Of a stretch of 64,000 nucleotides of DNA, positions 52,642 through 62,130 are shown piece by piece. A program made the position numbers and the translations under genes. The notes under the pieces were generated by a model. That model made no database searches and was not told where the DNA came from. It saw nothing but the letters and a program-made list of their open reading frames with translations. Source of the DNA: Flavihumibacter fluvii (GTDB taxonomy: Bacteria > Bacteroidota > Bacteroidia > Chitinophagales > Chitinophagaceae); the NCBI RefSeq assembly GCF_018595675.2, contig NZ_CP092333.1, positions 4,178,001 to 4,242,000 on the forward strand. Direction: 5' to 3'. How positions within the stretch are numbered: position 1 is the stretch's first letter; every line of letters begins with the position of its first letter.

Positions 52642-54321
52642 ATGGTCCTGTACTATATTAAAATGTATAGAATAATTGACCCGGTTTTTCGTTGTATAGG
52701 AAACTCCATTTCCTTGAAACCCTTAGTTGCTGTATCAATATTGATGGCTGGTTGTATGGCTGTGCATGCACAACCGCATATTGACTCCCTGCCCCGGCTC
52801 ATTCCTCAAAAGGAAAATATCATCACCGCAGAGACTGTCATAAAGATTGAAAACCTGGGTATTAATATTAATTCGGACCTGCCCGAACTGCGGCCAACGG
52901 TTTCAGCGGATGGCAACCTCCTGTTTTTTATCTGTGAAAACCACCCCCGGAATACCAAGTACAATTCGGTACCCAATTCTCAGGATATCTGGTTTTCTGA
53001 ACGCGATACGCTGGGCAACTGGAGTGAAGCCAGGCACCTGTCTTACCCCCTGAATACTGTTCAATACAATGCCTTGTACTGGATTTCACCCGATAACAAC
53101 CGGATACTCATCCGCGGCGCATTCCTGAATGGTGCTTTCGTAGGTAATGGGGTAAGCATGAGCTATCTCACCGAATCAGGCCGATGGAGTGAGCCCGAAG
53201 CACTGGCTATTAAAAACTATAATAAGTACGACCGTGGCCAGCAATCGGGTGCCGTGATGGCCCAGGATGGCAAAACCCTTTTACTGTATATGACCCCTGA
53301 AAAAAGCGGGTCATTGAATGATATTTTTGTCTGCTTTCAAACCGATAATGGCAGCTGGACAGAACCTAAATCCCTGGGTAAAAAAATCAACTTTCCGGAA
53401 TTTGATGAAATGACTCCTTACCTCGCAGCGGATGGCGTGACGTTATATTTTAGCAGTAACCGGGAAGGCGGATTGGGGGATAATGATATCTGGATGGCCA
53501 AAAGGTTGGATAATAGCTGGCAGAAATGGACCGATCCGGTCAACCTGGGCGCACCCATAAATTCCAGTAACTGGGATGCATTTTTTACGATGGATGCCGG
53601 TGGCGAATATGCCTACCTCACCACCAGCCTGAACTCCCTCGGGGAATCGGATATCGTGCGGGTAAAATTACTGGAACGCGAAAAGCCTGACCCGGTGGTA
53701 TTGGTGAGTGGTAATGTATATAACCTGAAAACCAAAGAGCCACTCAGTGCTTCGCTGGTCTATGAAACCCTGCCCGACGGAAAGGAAGCAGGTAATGCTT
53801 TGTCGAGCCCGTTGGATGGGGCCTTCAAAATTGTACTGCCTTACAATAAAAACTATAGCATCAGGGCTAAGGCCGACCATTTTTTCGCTGTATCTGAAAA
53901 CCTCAACCTCGATTCGCTGGTGAAGGCCGGTTACAAGGAAATCCATAAGGACCTATATCTCGCTCCCATTGAAATTGGCCAGGTGGTTCGGCTGAACAAT
54001 GTATTCTTCGACTTCGATAAGTGGGACCTTCGCAGGGAATCTTTTGTGGAGCTGAACCGCGTGGTAAAATTGCTCCAGGAGAACGAAGCGATTGAAATTG
54101 AAATGAGTGCCCATACCGACAGCAAAGGCTCTGATGAATACAACTATAAACTCAGTGATGACCGCGCCAGGTCTGTTCGCGAATATATCATTTCGAAAGG
54201 CATTGCTGCATCCCGTATTATTTCACAAGGCTATGGTGAAACCAAACCGGTGGTTACAAATGATACCGATGAAAACAGGCAGTTGAACAGGCGGGTCGAA
54301 TTCAAGATATTGAAGAACTAG
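52642..54321 (+). CDS. PD40-repeat OmpA-family outer-membrane protein
   Basis: About 559 residues; ATG 52663 is an equally possible start, since either gives the hydrophobic signal ending CMAVHAQ. The N-terminal region has WD40-like PD40 blades (LRPTVSADGNLLFFI, EMTPYLAADGVTLYFSSNREGGLGDNDIWMAKR). A carboxypeptidase-regulatory-like insert precedes the C-terminal OmpA domain (FDFDKWDLRRESFVELNRVV, MSAHTDSKGSDEYNYKLSDDRARSV, QGYGETKPV, NRRVEF), which binds peptidoglycan. A structural role linking the outer membrane to the wall is likely, and similar proteins occur with gliding or type IX secretion systems, though none are nearby. Confidence 0.92.
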   Translation: MVLYYIKMYRIIDPVFRCIGNSISLKPLVAVSILMAGCMAVHAQPHIDSLPRLIPQKENIITAETVIKIENLGININSDLPELRPTVSADGNLLFFICENHPRNTKYNSVPNSQDIWFSERDTLGNWSEARHLSYPLNTVQYNALYWISPDNNRILIRGAFLNGAFVGNGVSMSYLTESGRWSEPEALAIKNYNKYDRGQQSGAVMAQDGKTLLLYMTPEKSGSLNDIFVCFQTDNGSWTEPKSLGKKINFPEFDEMTPYLAADGVTLYFSSNREGGLGDNDIWMAKRLDNSWQKWTDPVNLGAPINSSNWDAFFTMDAGGEYAYLTTSLNSLGESDIVRVKLLEREKPDPVVLVSGNVYNLKTKEPLSASLVYETLPDGKEAGNALSSPLDGAFKIVLPYNKNYSIRAKADHFFAVSENLNLDSLVKAGYKEIHKDLYLAPIEIGQVVRLNNVFFDFDKWDLRRESFVELNRVVKLLQENEAIEIEMSAHTDSKGSDEYNYKLSDDRARSVREYIISKGIAASRIISQGYGETKPVVTNDTDENRQLNRRVEFKILKN

Positions 54322-54334
54322 TGTAACTTCAGGG

Positions 54335-55054
54335 ATGCGCAAAGAATCAATTACCCTGTTATTATTCATCATAAGTTTATTGTCACAAAAACCTTTGTTG
54401 GCCCAGGACAATAAGCCACTCGATGCCGAATATGTGTTTAAGCTTGGCATCACCTATGAAGTGTTGGTTGGAAAACCGAACAAGTCAGGAGCTCCTATAG
54501 AAACTACCGCATGGTATTCGGGTAAGAAATATTCCGGTATTGAAATGAGTAAAGGAGAAGGTATGTTTTCCGTTTACGATATTGCTAACAACCGACTGCT
54601 GATGTTTATGGTTGGGCAAAAAATGGCGATGTCTATGGATATGAGTAAAATGGGACAGAAAATTGATTCCATGAAGAAACAACATCCCGAAAAAGCAAAC
54701 ATCGATAATGATTTCAAGGTAAGCAAAACCGGAAAGTCTGGTAAAGTATTAGGGTATACCTGCGAACAATACCAAATCACCTCTAAAAAAAGTAATTCAT
54801 TGATTTGGATAACCAGGGAATTGGGTACTGGCTTTGCAAATTTTTCCCAAATTTTTCCTCAAATGATGAAATCGAATCCTTCGGGATCTTCCCTACCCGA
54901 TCTTAGCGGGGTAAATGATGGTATCATGTTGAAAATGGAAACGATCTCGTCTGAGACTGGCGACATTACAAAAATGGAAGCAAAATCAATCCACAAAGAA
55001 GGCAAGACAATTAAAACCGCAGAATACAAACTAATGGCCATGCCTGGTCATTAA
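54335..55054 (+). CDS. Exported DUF4412-like protein
   Basis: 239 residues with signal peptide (MRKESITLLLFIISLLSQKPLLAQ). The body has a pattern seen in Bacteroidota DUF4412 proteins: FKLGITYEVLVG, a methionine-rich block MFMVGQKMAMSMDMSKMGQK, and GYTCEQYQITSKKSNSLIWITREL, a likely lipoprotein-carrier-like beta-fold. Function unknown. It begins 13 bases after the OmpA gene. The 145 bases to the sigma factor gene (55055-55199) hold no gene and should contain its promoter. Confidence 0.75.
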   Translation: MRKESITLLLFIISLLSQKPLLAQDNKPLDAEYVFKLGITYEVLVGKPNKSGAPIETTAWYSGKKYSGIEMSKGEGMFSVYDIANNRLLMFMVGQKMAMSMDMSKMGQKIDSMKKQHPEKANIDNDFKVSKTGKSGKVLGYTCEQYQITSKKSNSLIWITRELGTGFANFSQIFPQMMKSNPSGSSLPDLSGVNDGIMLKMETISSETGDITKMEAKSIHKEGKTIKTAEYKLMAMPGH

Positions 55055-55199
55055 TTCTCCTTCCACTAATTACTCGCGCACAACCGGGGAATGACGAATA
55101 TCATATGACCATGATAGCCGGGTCCTGCTTTATTTTTGCCTTTTAGCAGTAACTTGATTACATCAGGTACTTTAACTTTTACTAATTGTCGTATACAGG

Positions 55200-55811
55200 A
55201 TGAAAATTGCAAAAAACTATTCGGAACCGGAGTTGTTGCACGATTTAGTGACCCTGGGTAGTCAGGATGAGGCCATAAAGCACCTTTACCGGGAACATTA
55301 CCTGAAAGTGCAGGCCTATATCAACCAGAATGGCGGTGCCGATGAAGATGCGGAAGATATCTTCCAGGATGCTGTGATCAATTTCATCCAGGTACTGAAT
55401 GCCGGAAAGTTCCGGGGTGAATGCAGTTCAGGTACTTTTTTATACAGTTTGTGCAGGCATGCCTGGCTGAATGAATTCAAAAGGAAAAACCGCGCCAGGT
55501 TGCGGGAAGAAAAATTTGGAAAAGGAATGGAAACCATCGAGCTGGACGTCAGTGAATCGCTGGTGACCCATGAAATAAAAATGGAATTGCAACAATTATT
55601 AAGCACCCTGGGGGAAACCTGTAAGAAGATCCTGCTGGCATTTTATTACGAAGAATTGTCGATGAAAGAAATATTGCTGCAGCTGGATTATGAAAACGAG
55701 CAGGTCGTGCGGAACAAAAAATATAAATGCCTGAAAAAACTCGAGGAAGTCCTGGCTGCTCAGCCCCAAACTGTTAAAAACCTTCAATCTGTATTATTGT
55801 ATGAAAGATAA
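55200..55811 (+). CDS. ECF-type sigma-70 family RNA polymerase sigma factor
   Basis: 203 residues. Region 2 includes HYLKVQAYINQNGGADEDAEDIFQDAVINFIQVL, region 2.4 FLYSLCRHAWLNEFKRKNR, region 4 LGETCKKILLAFYYEELSMKEILLQLDYENEQVVRNKKYKCLKKL. It overlaps the next gene, an anti-sigma-like membrane protein, by 11 bases, the standard arrangement for an ECF sigma and its regulator. The likely target set includes the adjoining CHAT and lipoprotein genes, though no conserved promoter was found. Confidence 0.93.
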   Translation: MKIAKNYSEPELLHDLVTLGSQDEAIKHLYREHYLKVQAYINQNGGADEDAEDIFQDAVINFIQVLNAGKFRGECSSGTFLYSLCRHAWLNEFKRKNRARLREEKFGKGMETIELDVSESLVTHEIKMELQQLLSTLGETCKKILLAFYYEELSMKEILLQLDYENEQVVRNKKYKCLKKLEEVLAAQPQTVKNLQSVLLYER

Positions 55812-56562
55812 TTTTACCACTGAAGAACTGGTCCAATACCTCGATGGTGAACTGGGGAGTGAAACCGCCCGCGACCTACAACAAAAACTGGGCACGGACA
55901 TAGCTTTACGCAATGAATTTAACCGGCTTAAATTATCCAGGGAAGCCATTCGTTTGCAGGGTGTAACTGAAAAAGTGGGCAATATCCATCATCAGATGAT
56001 GCGGGAATTGCAGCAGGGGAAATCGCAACAGCAGACCCCGGTGGTCCGGTTGTTCAGGCCATTCATGCGCATCGCTGCAGCCGTACTTGTATTTGTTGGA
56101 ATTGCTGCTGTTTACCAATACAGCCAGTTGTCAACTGAACGCCTTTATGAAGGAAATTATATCGCCTATTCAGCCGGGGAGAGACGAGGCCAGCTCCAGG
56201 AAAGCCCTGTCGAACAGGCCTTTAAAACTGGCCAGCCTGAAAAAGTGATTCTTGCATTCAAGTCCATTCAGCAACCCACCGTGCAGGATTATTTTTATGC
56301 CGGCAACGCCTACCTCGAGCAAGGCCAGGCGGCTGTTGCTATCCAGCAGTTCCTGAAAGTACAGGAACTGAATGCAGCCAATCCACCGGCTTCTTTTGAA
56401 GATGATACCGACTATTACCTGGCGATGGCTTACCTAAAAAACGGACAAGCCAAAGAAGCCTCGAACCTGCTGGAAAAAATCCATCAAACCAAAGGCCATC
56501 TTTACCACGACAAAGTGAGCAACTGGTTCTTATGGAAACTGAAAATGGTTGGAAATATATAA
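55801..56562 (+). CDS. Membrane protein with anti-sigma-like N terminus and periplasmic TPR domain
   Basis: 253 residues. The N terminus (MKDNFTTEELVQYLDGELGSETARDLQQKLGTDIALRNEFNRLK) resembles a zinc-finger-lacking anti-sigma head; one membrane helix follows (MRIAAAVLVFVGIAAVYQYSQL). The periplasmic part has TPR-like repeats (VQDYFYAGNAYLEQGQAAVAIQQFLKVQEL, DTDYYLAMAYLKNGQAKEASNLLEKI). It presumably holds the preceding sigma factor and senses a partner through the TPRs. The role is inferred from gene order and architecture. Confidence 0.8.
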   Translation: MKDNFTTEELVQYLDGELGSETARDLQQKLGTDIALRNEFNRLKLSREAIRLQGVTEKVGNIHHQMMRELQQGKSQQQTPVVRLFRPFMRIAAAVLVFVGIAAVYQYSQLSTERLYEGNYIAYSAGERRGQLQESPVEQAFKTGQPEKVILAFKSIQQPTVQDYFYAGNAYLEQGQAAVAIQQFLKVQELNAANPPASFEDDTDYYLAMAYLKNGQAKEASNLLEKIHQTKGHLYHDKVSNWFLWKLKMVGNI

Positions 56563-56583
56563 TTAAGACACCTATGAAACCGG

Positions 56584-56615
56584 CCGTTCGCAATTATCTG
56601 CGGACGGTTTTTTTT
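56584..56615 (+). terminator. Intrinsic terminator after the anti-sigma-like gene
   Basis: CCGTTCGCA (56584-56592) pairs with TGCGGACGG (56599-56607) with one wobble around ATTATC, then eight T residues. It overlaps the last codons of the convergent CHAT gene, whose C-terminal TVRR is encoded within the hairpin. Confidence 0.8.
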
Positions 56616-59362
56616 ATGGCTAAGTAGCATGCGGTTAAGATGGCCAGCAATATAGCACCAATCAATATAGTATTCCATGATTTCCCCGTTACGGAATGGC
56701 CATCCCCGATCAGCACCAGGTGCGACCAGTAGGCCGGTGTTTTAAAGCGGTCTTCTATTTCTGAACTATTCAGGTAATCTGATTTCGCTTTTTGCAGGGC
56801 GATATCTTTATCATCACCCTTGCCAAGGTAATGGTGCATTTTTCGGGTAATGAAGGCCGTTGCCGCGTCATCTGCTTTCCAAAGGGATGCGACCGTGCTT
56901 TTGCACCCCGCATAGGAAAAGGCCCTGGACAGGCTCATGACCCCTTCCCCATGGATCAGTTGTCCACTCCCTGTTTCGCAGGCACTCAAAATTACGAGTT
57001 TCACATGCGACATATCCAGGTTGTAGATTTCCGGTGCATATAGGCGACGATTGCTTATGGCTTCTGTGGTTGTTCCATAAAAGGAAATATAAGACTGGAT
57101 AGGTGCTGAATCATTTGCTATGGCATGGGTGGCCAGGTGTATAACGGGGTATTCGCCAAGCAGGTTGACAAAATTGTTTTTTGTTGCTGATTTACCTAAA
57201 AGCACTTTCCCCTTTACACTGCCCACTTCTGCTTCGGATGCTTTCAATACCGGTTGGTCCTGCATCCCTGCTGAACTGGTGAACGGGGCCATGGCCAGCA
57301 CAGTATAGGATTCGTTGGACGTTTTTCCGGAAGTCAGGAAATTGGCTGAATAATTATACCTGATCGCAAATTTACTGAGCAATAATTCATCATTGGCCGG
57401 ATCGGCCAGCATGTCAAATGGGATATAACTGATCTCATTGTACGGGATTATAACCAGGTGTTTTTTGTTCCTGATGATCCCGGTGACGGGGCTGATTAAT
57501 TGCTGGTACAAAACGGTTGATAATTCGCGTATTGCCTTCCGGTCTCCCGCACCGGGGGAATTCAGCATGTTCCTTAATTGGGTAATATGGGTGGAGAAAT
57601 CACCGGTGATATTCGTTGATGTATGTCCGAACTGGTCTTTGGTGACATAAAAACAGATTAGCTGGTTATTTACATAATAATAGGATAGCAGGGCATCATC
57701 TGCAGATAGAAAATGTTTTTGTATAGAATCTACGGTGGTTTGGCGCGAACTAAATTTAAGGCTTTGGTATTTCGGATCGTCATTTAACTGGTTCTGTAAA
57801 CGCGATAATTCAATATCAAGGTCCCGGATCTTTATTGTGATTAAGCTGTCTTCCTGATTTTCATTGGCCTGGCTGGCCTGGATATTCAGTCGCGCTAATT
57901 CAGCTTTTAGTTTTTTCTGCGATTGGATCAGGCCCTGTGGTAATCCCGGGATGCTGCTTAATTCGAGTTCATGTAAATCCGCCTGTAATACGGAAGCCTT
58001 ACTGTTTTCAATAACTTTGAATGTATTTTGAAGGTCAGCCGGATCCTTCGTTAATTCGAATAACTGCAGCCCGGTTGCTGCATATTCCTGGTAAGCTGTA
58101 TCTGCATTTTTCTTCAGGAAAAGCCGGGCATCGTCTGTGTCATACATTTTTTCTACGTGCGCAGCAAGCCTGATGGCGGACTGGTAGGCGGCCAATGCAT
58201 TTTGCAGGTATTTCTGTTCGCGATGCCGGGTATAATATTCATTGATGGCACGGGCCTTGGCCAATATTGTCTCAAAGAGCAGGGCATACTGGTGCATTCC
58301 CTGGAAGGAAACCGGGTTGCTGTTAATACTGCTATCATTAAAGTCGGGGTCGATCTGTATGATGGCCTGCTGGTAATGCTGAATGGCATCTTCCAGGGAA
58401 TGCACGGCCTTATCAAAGTCACCCTTGTATTTTAAGGTAAGTCCGTATTGCACATTTTTTTGGGTACCACTGTTTTTCCTGTGTAGGGCAAGCGCCTTTT
58501 CTAATGTTATGGATGCAGCCTTATAGGACTGGCTTTTTAAATGGGCTTTACTGATATCATTATATTTTGCCGCATTGTTATACCTTACTTTTCCTAAACA
58601 GGTCAGTGCTTCACCATAATTTCCTGCGTCCAGGTAAGTGACACCGATATTATGCCATAATTCATCTGCATTGATATTGTATTGCAACAGGCTTTTGTAT
58701 AACACCAATGCCTGGTCGTAATGCTGCAGTTTGCGCAGGGCGGAAGCAATATTGTTTTTATAGTTGATGATAAAATATTGCTTCCCTTCCGGTGCTGCTT
58801 CAACAATCGCTAATGCCTTATTAAAATACTGGATACTTTTTTTATAATCCCCTGTCTCATAATACAGCACCCCTGTCTTGTTATAGAGCCTTTCGGCCTC
58901 ATTGATGGCCGGAAATTGCTGATAAATGATTTCGGCCTGCTTATAGAAATATAAGGCAGAATCAAAATTGTATAAATTGTAATAGGAGTTTCCTGCAAAA
59001 AGGTAAGGCCTGAATAGTAATGAGTCGGGAATGACTGCAGTGCTTTTTTGCAGTGCAACTGAGTTGGAAAAATATTGTAGTGCCAGGCTGTCCTGTTGTG
59101 CTGACATGGCCAGGATTCCAGCCTTTACATAAGCATCAAAACACACACTGTCATCTGTATGCTTTTTACCCAGCAGGGTGATTGTTTTCTGGTAATGTAC
59201 CAGGGCCAGGCTGTCCGTTTCTTCCGTAGCGTCCTCAGTATTGTATAATGCTTCGGCTTTATCGTATTCAGTCCGGTATGTCCTTGTTCCCGGCTGGTAC
59301 TGGCTCAGTAAAATAAAGGAAATGATAAGGAAGGCAGACAATAACGTCAGGCGATGACCCAT
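56594..59362 (-). CDS. TPR-CHAT domain membrane protein (caspase-like protease)
   Basis: 922 residues. One N-terminal membrane helix (LTLLSAFLIISFILLSQY), ~11 TPR-like repeats (residues ~60-400, for example FDSALYFYKQAEIIY and DAGNYGEALTCLGKV), a coiled-coil stretch (~480-540), the CHAT protease domain and a C-terminal membrane helix (ILIGAILLAILTACYLAI). Catalytic His746 (IHLATHAIA) and Cys795 (LSACETGSG) are both present, so the domain should be active. The protease lies between two membrane anchors. It converges on the ECF sigma/TPR anti-sigma pair and precedes a lipoprotein gene, suggesting a signalling set. CHAT proteases include TPR-CHAT of Craspase systems, but no CRISPR genes are here. 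Confidence 0.9.
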   Translation of the reverse strand: MGHRLTLLSAFLIISFILLSQYQPGTRTYRTEYDKAEALYNTEDATEETDSLALVHYQKTITLLGKKHTDDSVCFDAYVKAGILAMSAQQDSLALQYFSNSVALQKSTAVIPDSLLFRPYLFAGNSYYNLYNFDSALYFYKQAEIIYQQFPAINEAERLYNKTGVLYYETGDYKKSIQYFNKALAIVEAAPEGKQYFIINYKNNIASALRKLQHYDQALVLYKSLLQYNINADELWHNIGVTYLDAGNYGEALTCLGKVRYNNAAKYNDISKAHLKSQSYKAASITLEKALALHRKNSGTQKNVQYGLTLKYKGDFDKAVHSLEDAIQHYQQAIIQIDPDFNDSSINSNPVSFQGMHQYALLFETILAKARAINEYYTRHREQKYLQNALAAYQSAIRLAAHVEKMYDTDDARLFLKKNADTAYQEYAATGLQLFELTKDPADLQNTFKVIENSKASVLQADLHELELSSIPGLPQGLIQSQKKLKAELARLNIQASQANENQEDSLITIKIRDLDIELSRLQNQLNDDPKYQSLKFSSRQTTVDSIQKHFLSADDALLSYYYVNNQLICFYVTKDQFGHTSTNITGDFSTHITQLRNMLNSPGAGDRKAIRELSTVLYQQLISPVTGIIRNKKHLVIIPYNEISYIPFDMLADPANDELLLSKFAIRYNYSANFLTSGKTSNESYTVLAMAPFTSSAGMQDQPVLKASEAEVGSVKGKVLLGKSATKNNFVNLLGEYPVIHLATHAIANDSAPIQSYISFYGTTTEAISNRRLYAPEIYNLDMSHVKLVILSACETGSGQLIHGEGVMSLSRAFSYAGCKSTVASLWKADDAATAFITRKMHHYLGKGDDKDIALQKAKSDYLNSSEIEDRFKTPAYWSHLVLIGDGHSVTGKSWNTILIGAILLAILTACYLAIKKTVRR

Positions 59363-59432
59363 GCTTGTTGATTTTTCCTGGAACGCACAAAGTGAATTTA
59401 CGGAAAATCAACAGACCATCCTGGCCTATATC

Positions 59433-60248
59433 TTAACGCCCAACTATAAAGATGCAAGGCGGACGTGGCTTTCCAACTTTCGCCTGGGTGGCTACCGGGG
59501 TGTTGACACCATTTAAGAACATAGTGCCCTGCCTTTCTGCAATTATTGCATAAGCTTCCGGGGTGATATCATTCACCGTTTCATAATAGTACAATTTTAC
59601 TTTGAGCCTGATGTTGGCCTTATTACTATTGTCGTTTAGACTGTACACTAGTTCAAATTCTTTCCGTTCATCATTGGCGGGTTTATTACCGAATACACCA
59701 TTCCTTACGGTTTCGGCCAGGTTGATCTGGCCGTTGACTACATTCACAGTACAGCCATTACTGTTACATCCTGCGCCTATATCGAAAAGGCTGCCGCTGT
59801 TGATGCCGGGAATGTCTTTTCCCGGATGCGCATTATAGATGGGGTTGATGAGCGAATCGGATGTGCTCAAATTGTAAAACCCGTCGAGGTAATTGATCCC
59901 TGCAACGGTAATGAAAGTTACCGCAGTGTCTGTTTTTCCCGAGGGTATGAATGAAACCTTGTATTTTAAGCCTGCTTCACTTTTAGTGATATTGATAGCA
60001 CCGGTAACAGCATCAATATCTATTCCATCGGGAAATCCAATATAGGTACCAGCGCGGGATGCTGTTGGGGTAATGATATAATCTGTTGACTGGGGGGAAT
60101 TATAAAATATCGAATCGCCATAGCTTAGTTTTACCGGCGTAGGTGATGGCGGCTCAGGGTCAGGGTCGGGTGCTGTTTGGCTTTTATCGCAGGAATGCAG
60201 TGCTGCTGCGAAGGCAAGCAGTATTATTATGGATCGAAATCGTAACAT
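59433..60248 (-). CDS. Unrecognised surface lipoprotein
   Basis: 271 residues. Lipoprotein signal with lipobox LHSC followed by a proline/aspartate-rich linker (DKSQTAPDPDPEPPSPTPV), typical of surface-exported Bacteroidota lipoproteins. The body looks beta-rich; it contains GAGCNSNGCTVNVVNG, with two closely spaced Cys that may form a disulphide, and ends KPRPPCIFIVGR. No family recognised. It is encoded upstream of the CHAT gene on the same strand, 70 bases apart, and so is a candidate partner or substrate of the CHAT protease. Confidence 0.65.
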   Translation of the reverse strand: MLRFRSIIILLAFAAALHSCDKSQTAPDPDPEPPSPTPVKLSYGDSIFYNSPQSTDYIITPTASRAGTYIGFPDGIDIDAVTGAINITKSEAGLKYKVSFIPSGKTDTAVTFITVAGINYLDGFYNLSTSDSLINPIYNAHPGKDIPGINSGSLFDIGAGCNSNGCTVNVVNGQINLAETVRNGVFGNKPANDERKEFELVYSLNDNSNKANIRLKVKLYYYETVNDITPEAYAIIAERQGTMFLNGVNTPVATQAKVGKPRPPCIFIVGR

Positions 60249-60344
60249 GGTGTCTTATTAAGCGTCCTTTATTGGTCAACGCAGCAGGACCAGATGTAAC
60301 CTAAGATCGCAAAATGCAAGCCAAAGGTTGCGTACACGAGCCAC

Positions 60345-61571
60345 TTATTTGTTCAAATACCATGCATTCAGGGTGTTGTGCCGCCCTTCAACTACAACTT
60401 TAAAAAAGGGTTTAGCTGCCAGTCCGGGTATTTTCAGTACATATTGTCCATTTCCCGATTTTACTGTTCCCACAGGATAATAGACATCCGTTTTTCCTTC
60501 CTTCTTCCCATTGGTATAGGCTATGGATAATTTGACTTTTTCACTGGGTTGTAAAGATTTCCAGCGTACCGTGAAATCATCACCCGACCGTTCAATCTTC
60601 GCGTCAGTGATGGAAACGTTTCCGATAAAGGGGGTGCCGTCCAGTTCATATTTTGTGGAATCAGGCAGTTCAATTTGTAAAAAATTGGCAATGGAGGGCA
60701 GGATATCTACAATACCAGGAGCGCCTGATGCCCAATAAGCATTGGTTACCGGTTTGTTCAGGACGATCCAGGTGGTTCGCTCCCGATTGCTCTGGCCCCC
60801 ATGGTTATGCCCTGATATGGAATCGCGGCCATGGTCGGTGGTCATCACGAGCAGCCATTTTTCATTGAAATTCTGTTCCCGGTAACTGATGGCCGAAGCA
60901 ATTTTTGCCATCTGCCGGTCAAGCAAACCAATGGCAGAATCCTGCGCGGAACCGGTTCCTTTTCTATGGCCGATGTCATCGGTGTATTCCAGGTAGATCC
61001 AGGAAAGGTCCGGCGCTTTCAGCCGGATTACTGAATCGGCGGCACGGATCACGGTTTCATCTATTAAGTGGATGTATTTTGCCGCCCGGTCATGCGGGAA
61101 ACGAACTGTGTCTTTTTCATACCCGTCGAACATATAATCGATGGCTAAGTTGCCGGTCTGGGGCAACCCTTCACCCAGCAATACAGTACGGTTATCCAGC
61201 CAGGTGGAAAATACCGCGCTGGTCAACGGCCTTTTCTGGGATTTAACCAGGCGAAAAATACTGGGGTAATTGTAATTCGGGTGTTGGTTATCGTTATTCC
61301 AGACATTATGTTTATTCCCCCAGACCCCTGTCAGCAGGTTATTGTACCCGGGCGCAGAGATGGTGGGCGTTTCTTTATAGGTGCCTTTTACACCACCTAC
61401 GTATGCCCTGGAATATTTACCGGTTTGAATGATTTGCCGGATGGCCGGTGGTTGCAACCTTTCCATAACATCAGCCGGGATGCCATCAGCAATTACAAAT
61501 ACCACTTTAGGGGTTGGCTGGGCGGAAGCAGAAATGCTTAAGAGTAAAAAAAACAGGCAGGATATACGCAT
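60345..61571 (-). CDS. Exported alkaline-phosphatase-superfamily phosphodiesterase
   Basis: 408 residues with signal peptide (MRISCLFFLLLSISASAQ). Type I phosphodiesterase/nucleotide pyrophosphatase fold: first metal Asp in VVFVIADGIPAD, nucleophile region TPTISAPGYNNLLTG, then YLEYTDDIGHRKG and MTTDHGRDSISGHNHGGQ with metal-binding Asp and His residues. A C-terminal beta-sandwich follows (~residues 320-408). The position of the nucleophile (Thr or Ser in PTISA) is similar to NPP-type enzymes. Substrate could be a phosphodiester such as a lipid headgroup or nucleotide. It is separate from the phosphonate locus by 27 kb. Confidence 0.9.
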   Translation of the reverse strand: MRISCLFFLLLSISASAQPTPKVVFVIADGIPADVMERLQPPAIRQIIQTGKYSRAYVGGVKGTYKETPTISAPGYNNLLTGVWGNKHNVWNNDNQHPNYNYPSIFRLVKSQKRPLTSAVFSTWLDNRTVLLGEGLPQTGNLAIDYMFDGYEKDTVRFPHDRAAKYIHLIDETVIRAADSVIRLKAPDLSWIYLEYTDDIGHRKGTGSAQDSAIGLLDRQMAKIASAISYREQNFNEKWLLVMTTDHGRDSISGHNHGGQSNRERTTWIVLNKPVTNAYWASGAPGIVDILPSIANFLQIELPDSTKYELDGTPFIGNVSITDAKIERSGDDFTVRWKSLQPSEKVKLSIAYTNGKKEGKTDVYYPVGTVKSGNGQYVLKIPGLAAKPFFKVVVEGRHNTLNAWYLNK

Positions 61572-61628
61572 ACGCTAATTTCATGAATTCCGGGATATGC
61601 TGCTAAAAAATAAAAATAAAATGATGCT

Positions 61629-62072
61629 TTAATTCGCCCTGGTCCATATTGTCGTCCGGCCGAACAGCGAGATTCCCACATACCCCCTGATTTCGAGTTT
61701 GTCTCCTTTGAATTTGATATTGCAGCTATAGGTCTTCCCGCTTTTGGGGTCATAGATCTTCCCATCGTTCCAAACTCCGTCATCGAATGTAAAATTGGTG
61801 AGCAGCACCAGTCCCAGCAGGTTCCTGCTCCTTAAATTTTTATCCTCGTTATGGACATCTTTCTTTGAGGTCTTTCCATCTGCTTCAAAGATCTTATCAC
61901 CCCAGACCAGCTTGCCGAAATATTTATTCCCGTTTTTGTAGATCTCGATCCTGCCATCTTTTTCCTCATTCAACCAATGCCCCAGGATCTTATCGCCGGC
62001 TGCACTGGTTTGAGCTCCTGCTGATAAAACCATTACGATGGTTCCAAGGAATAAACAGGTGATTTGTTTCAT
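61629..62072 (-). CDS. Exported DUF2147-family protein
   Basis: About 147 residues from ATG 62072 (MKQITCLFLGTIVMVLSAGAQ, a signal peptide); the frame remains open upstream but without an export signal. The body matches DUF2147: ILGHWLNEEKDGRIEIYKNGNKYFGKLVW, DVHNEDKNLRSRNLLGLVLLTNF, GKIYDPKSGKTYSCNIKF and LEIRGYVGISLFGRTTIW. The fold is a fatty-acid-binding-like beta-barrel by analogy. No function is established. Confidence 0.88.
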   Translation of the reverse strand: MKQITCLFLGTIVMVLSAGAQTSAAGDKILGHWLNEEKDGRIEIYKNGNKYFGKLVWGDKIFEADGKTSKKDVHNEDKNLRSRNLLGLVLLTNFTFDDGVWNDGKIYDPKSGKTYSCNIKFKGDKLEIRGYVGISLFGRTTIWTRAN

Positions 62073-62130
62073 GGAATGCATAGCTATTATAAAACATATA
62101 AGATATAAATTGTTTGCAATATTCACCGAT

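Noticed and set aside
56594-59362. CHAT protein as part of a type III-E CRISPR (Craspase) or gasdermin-linked defence system
   Set aside because: No CRISPR array, Cas gene or gasdermin-like protein is in the window; the neighbours are a sigma/anti-sigma pair and a lipoprotein.
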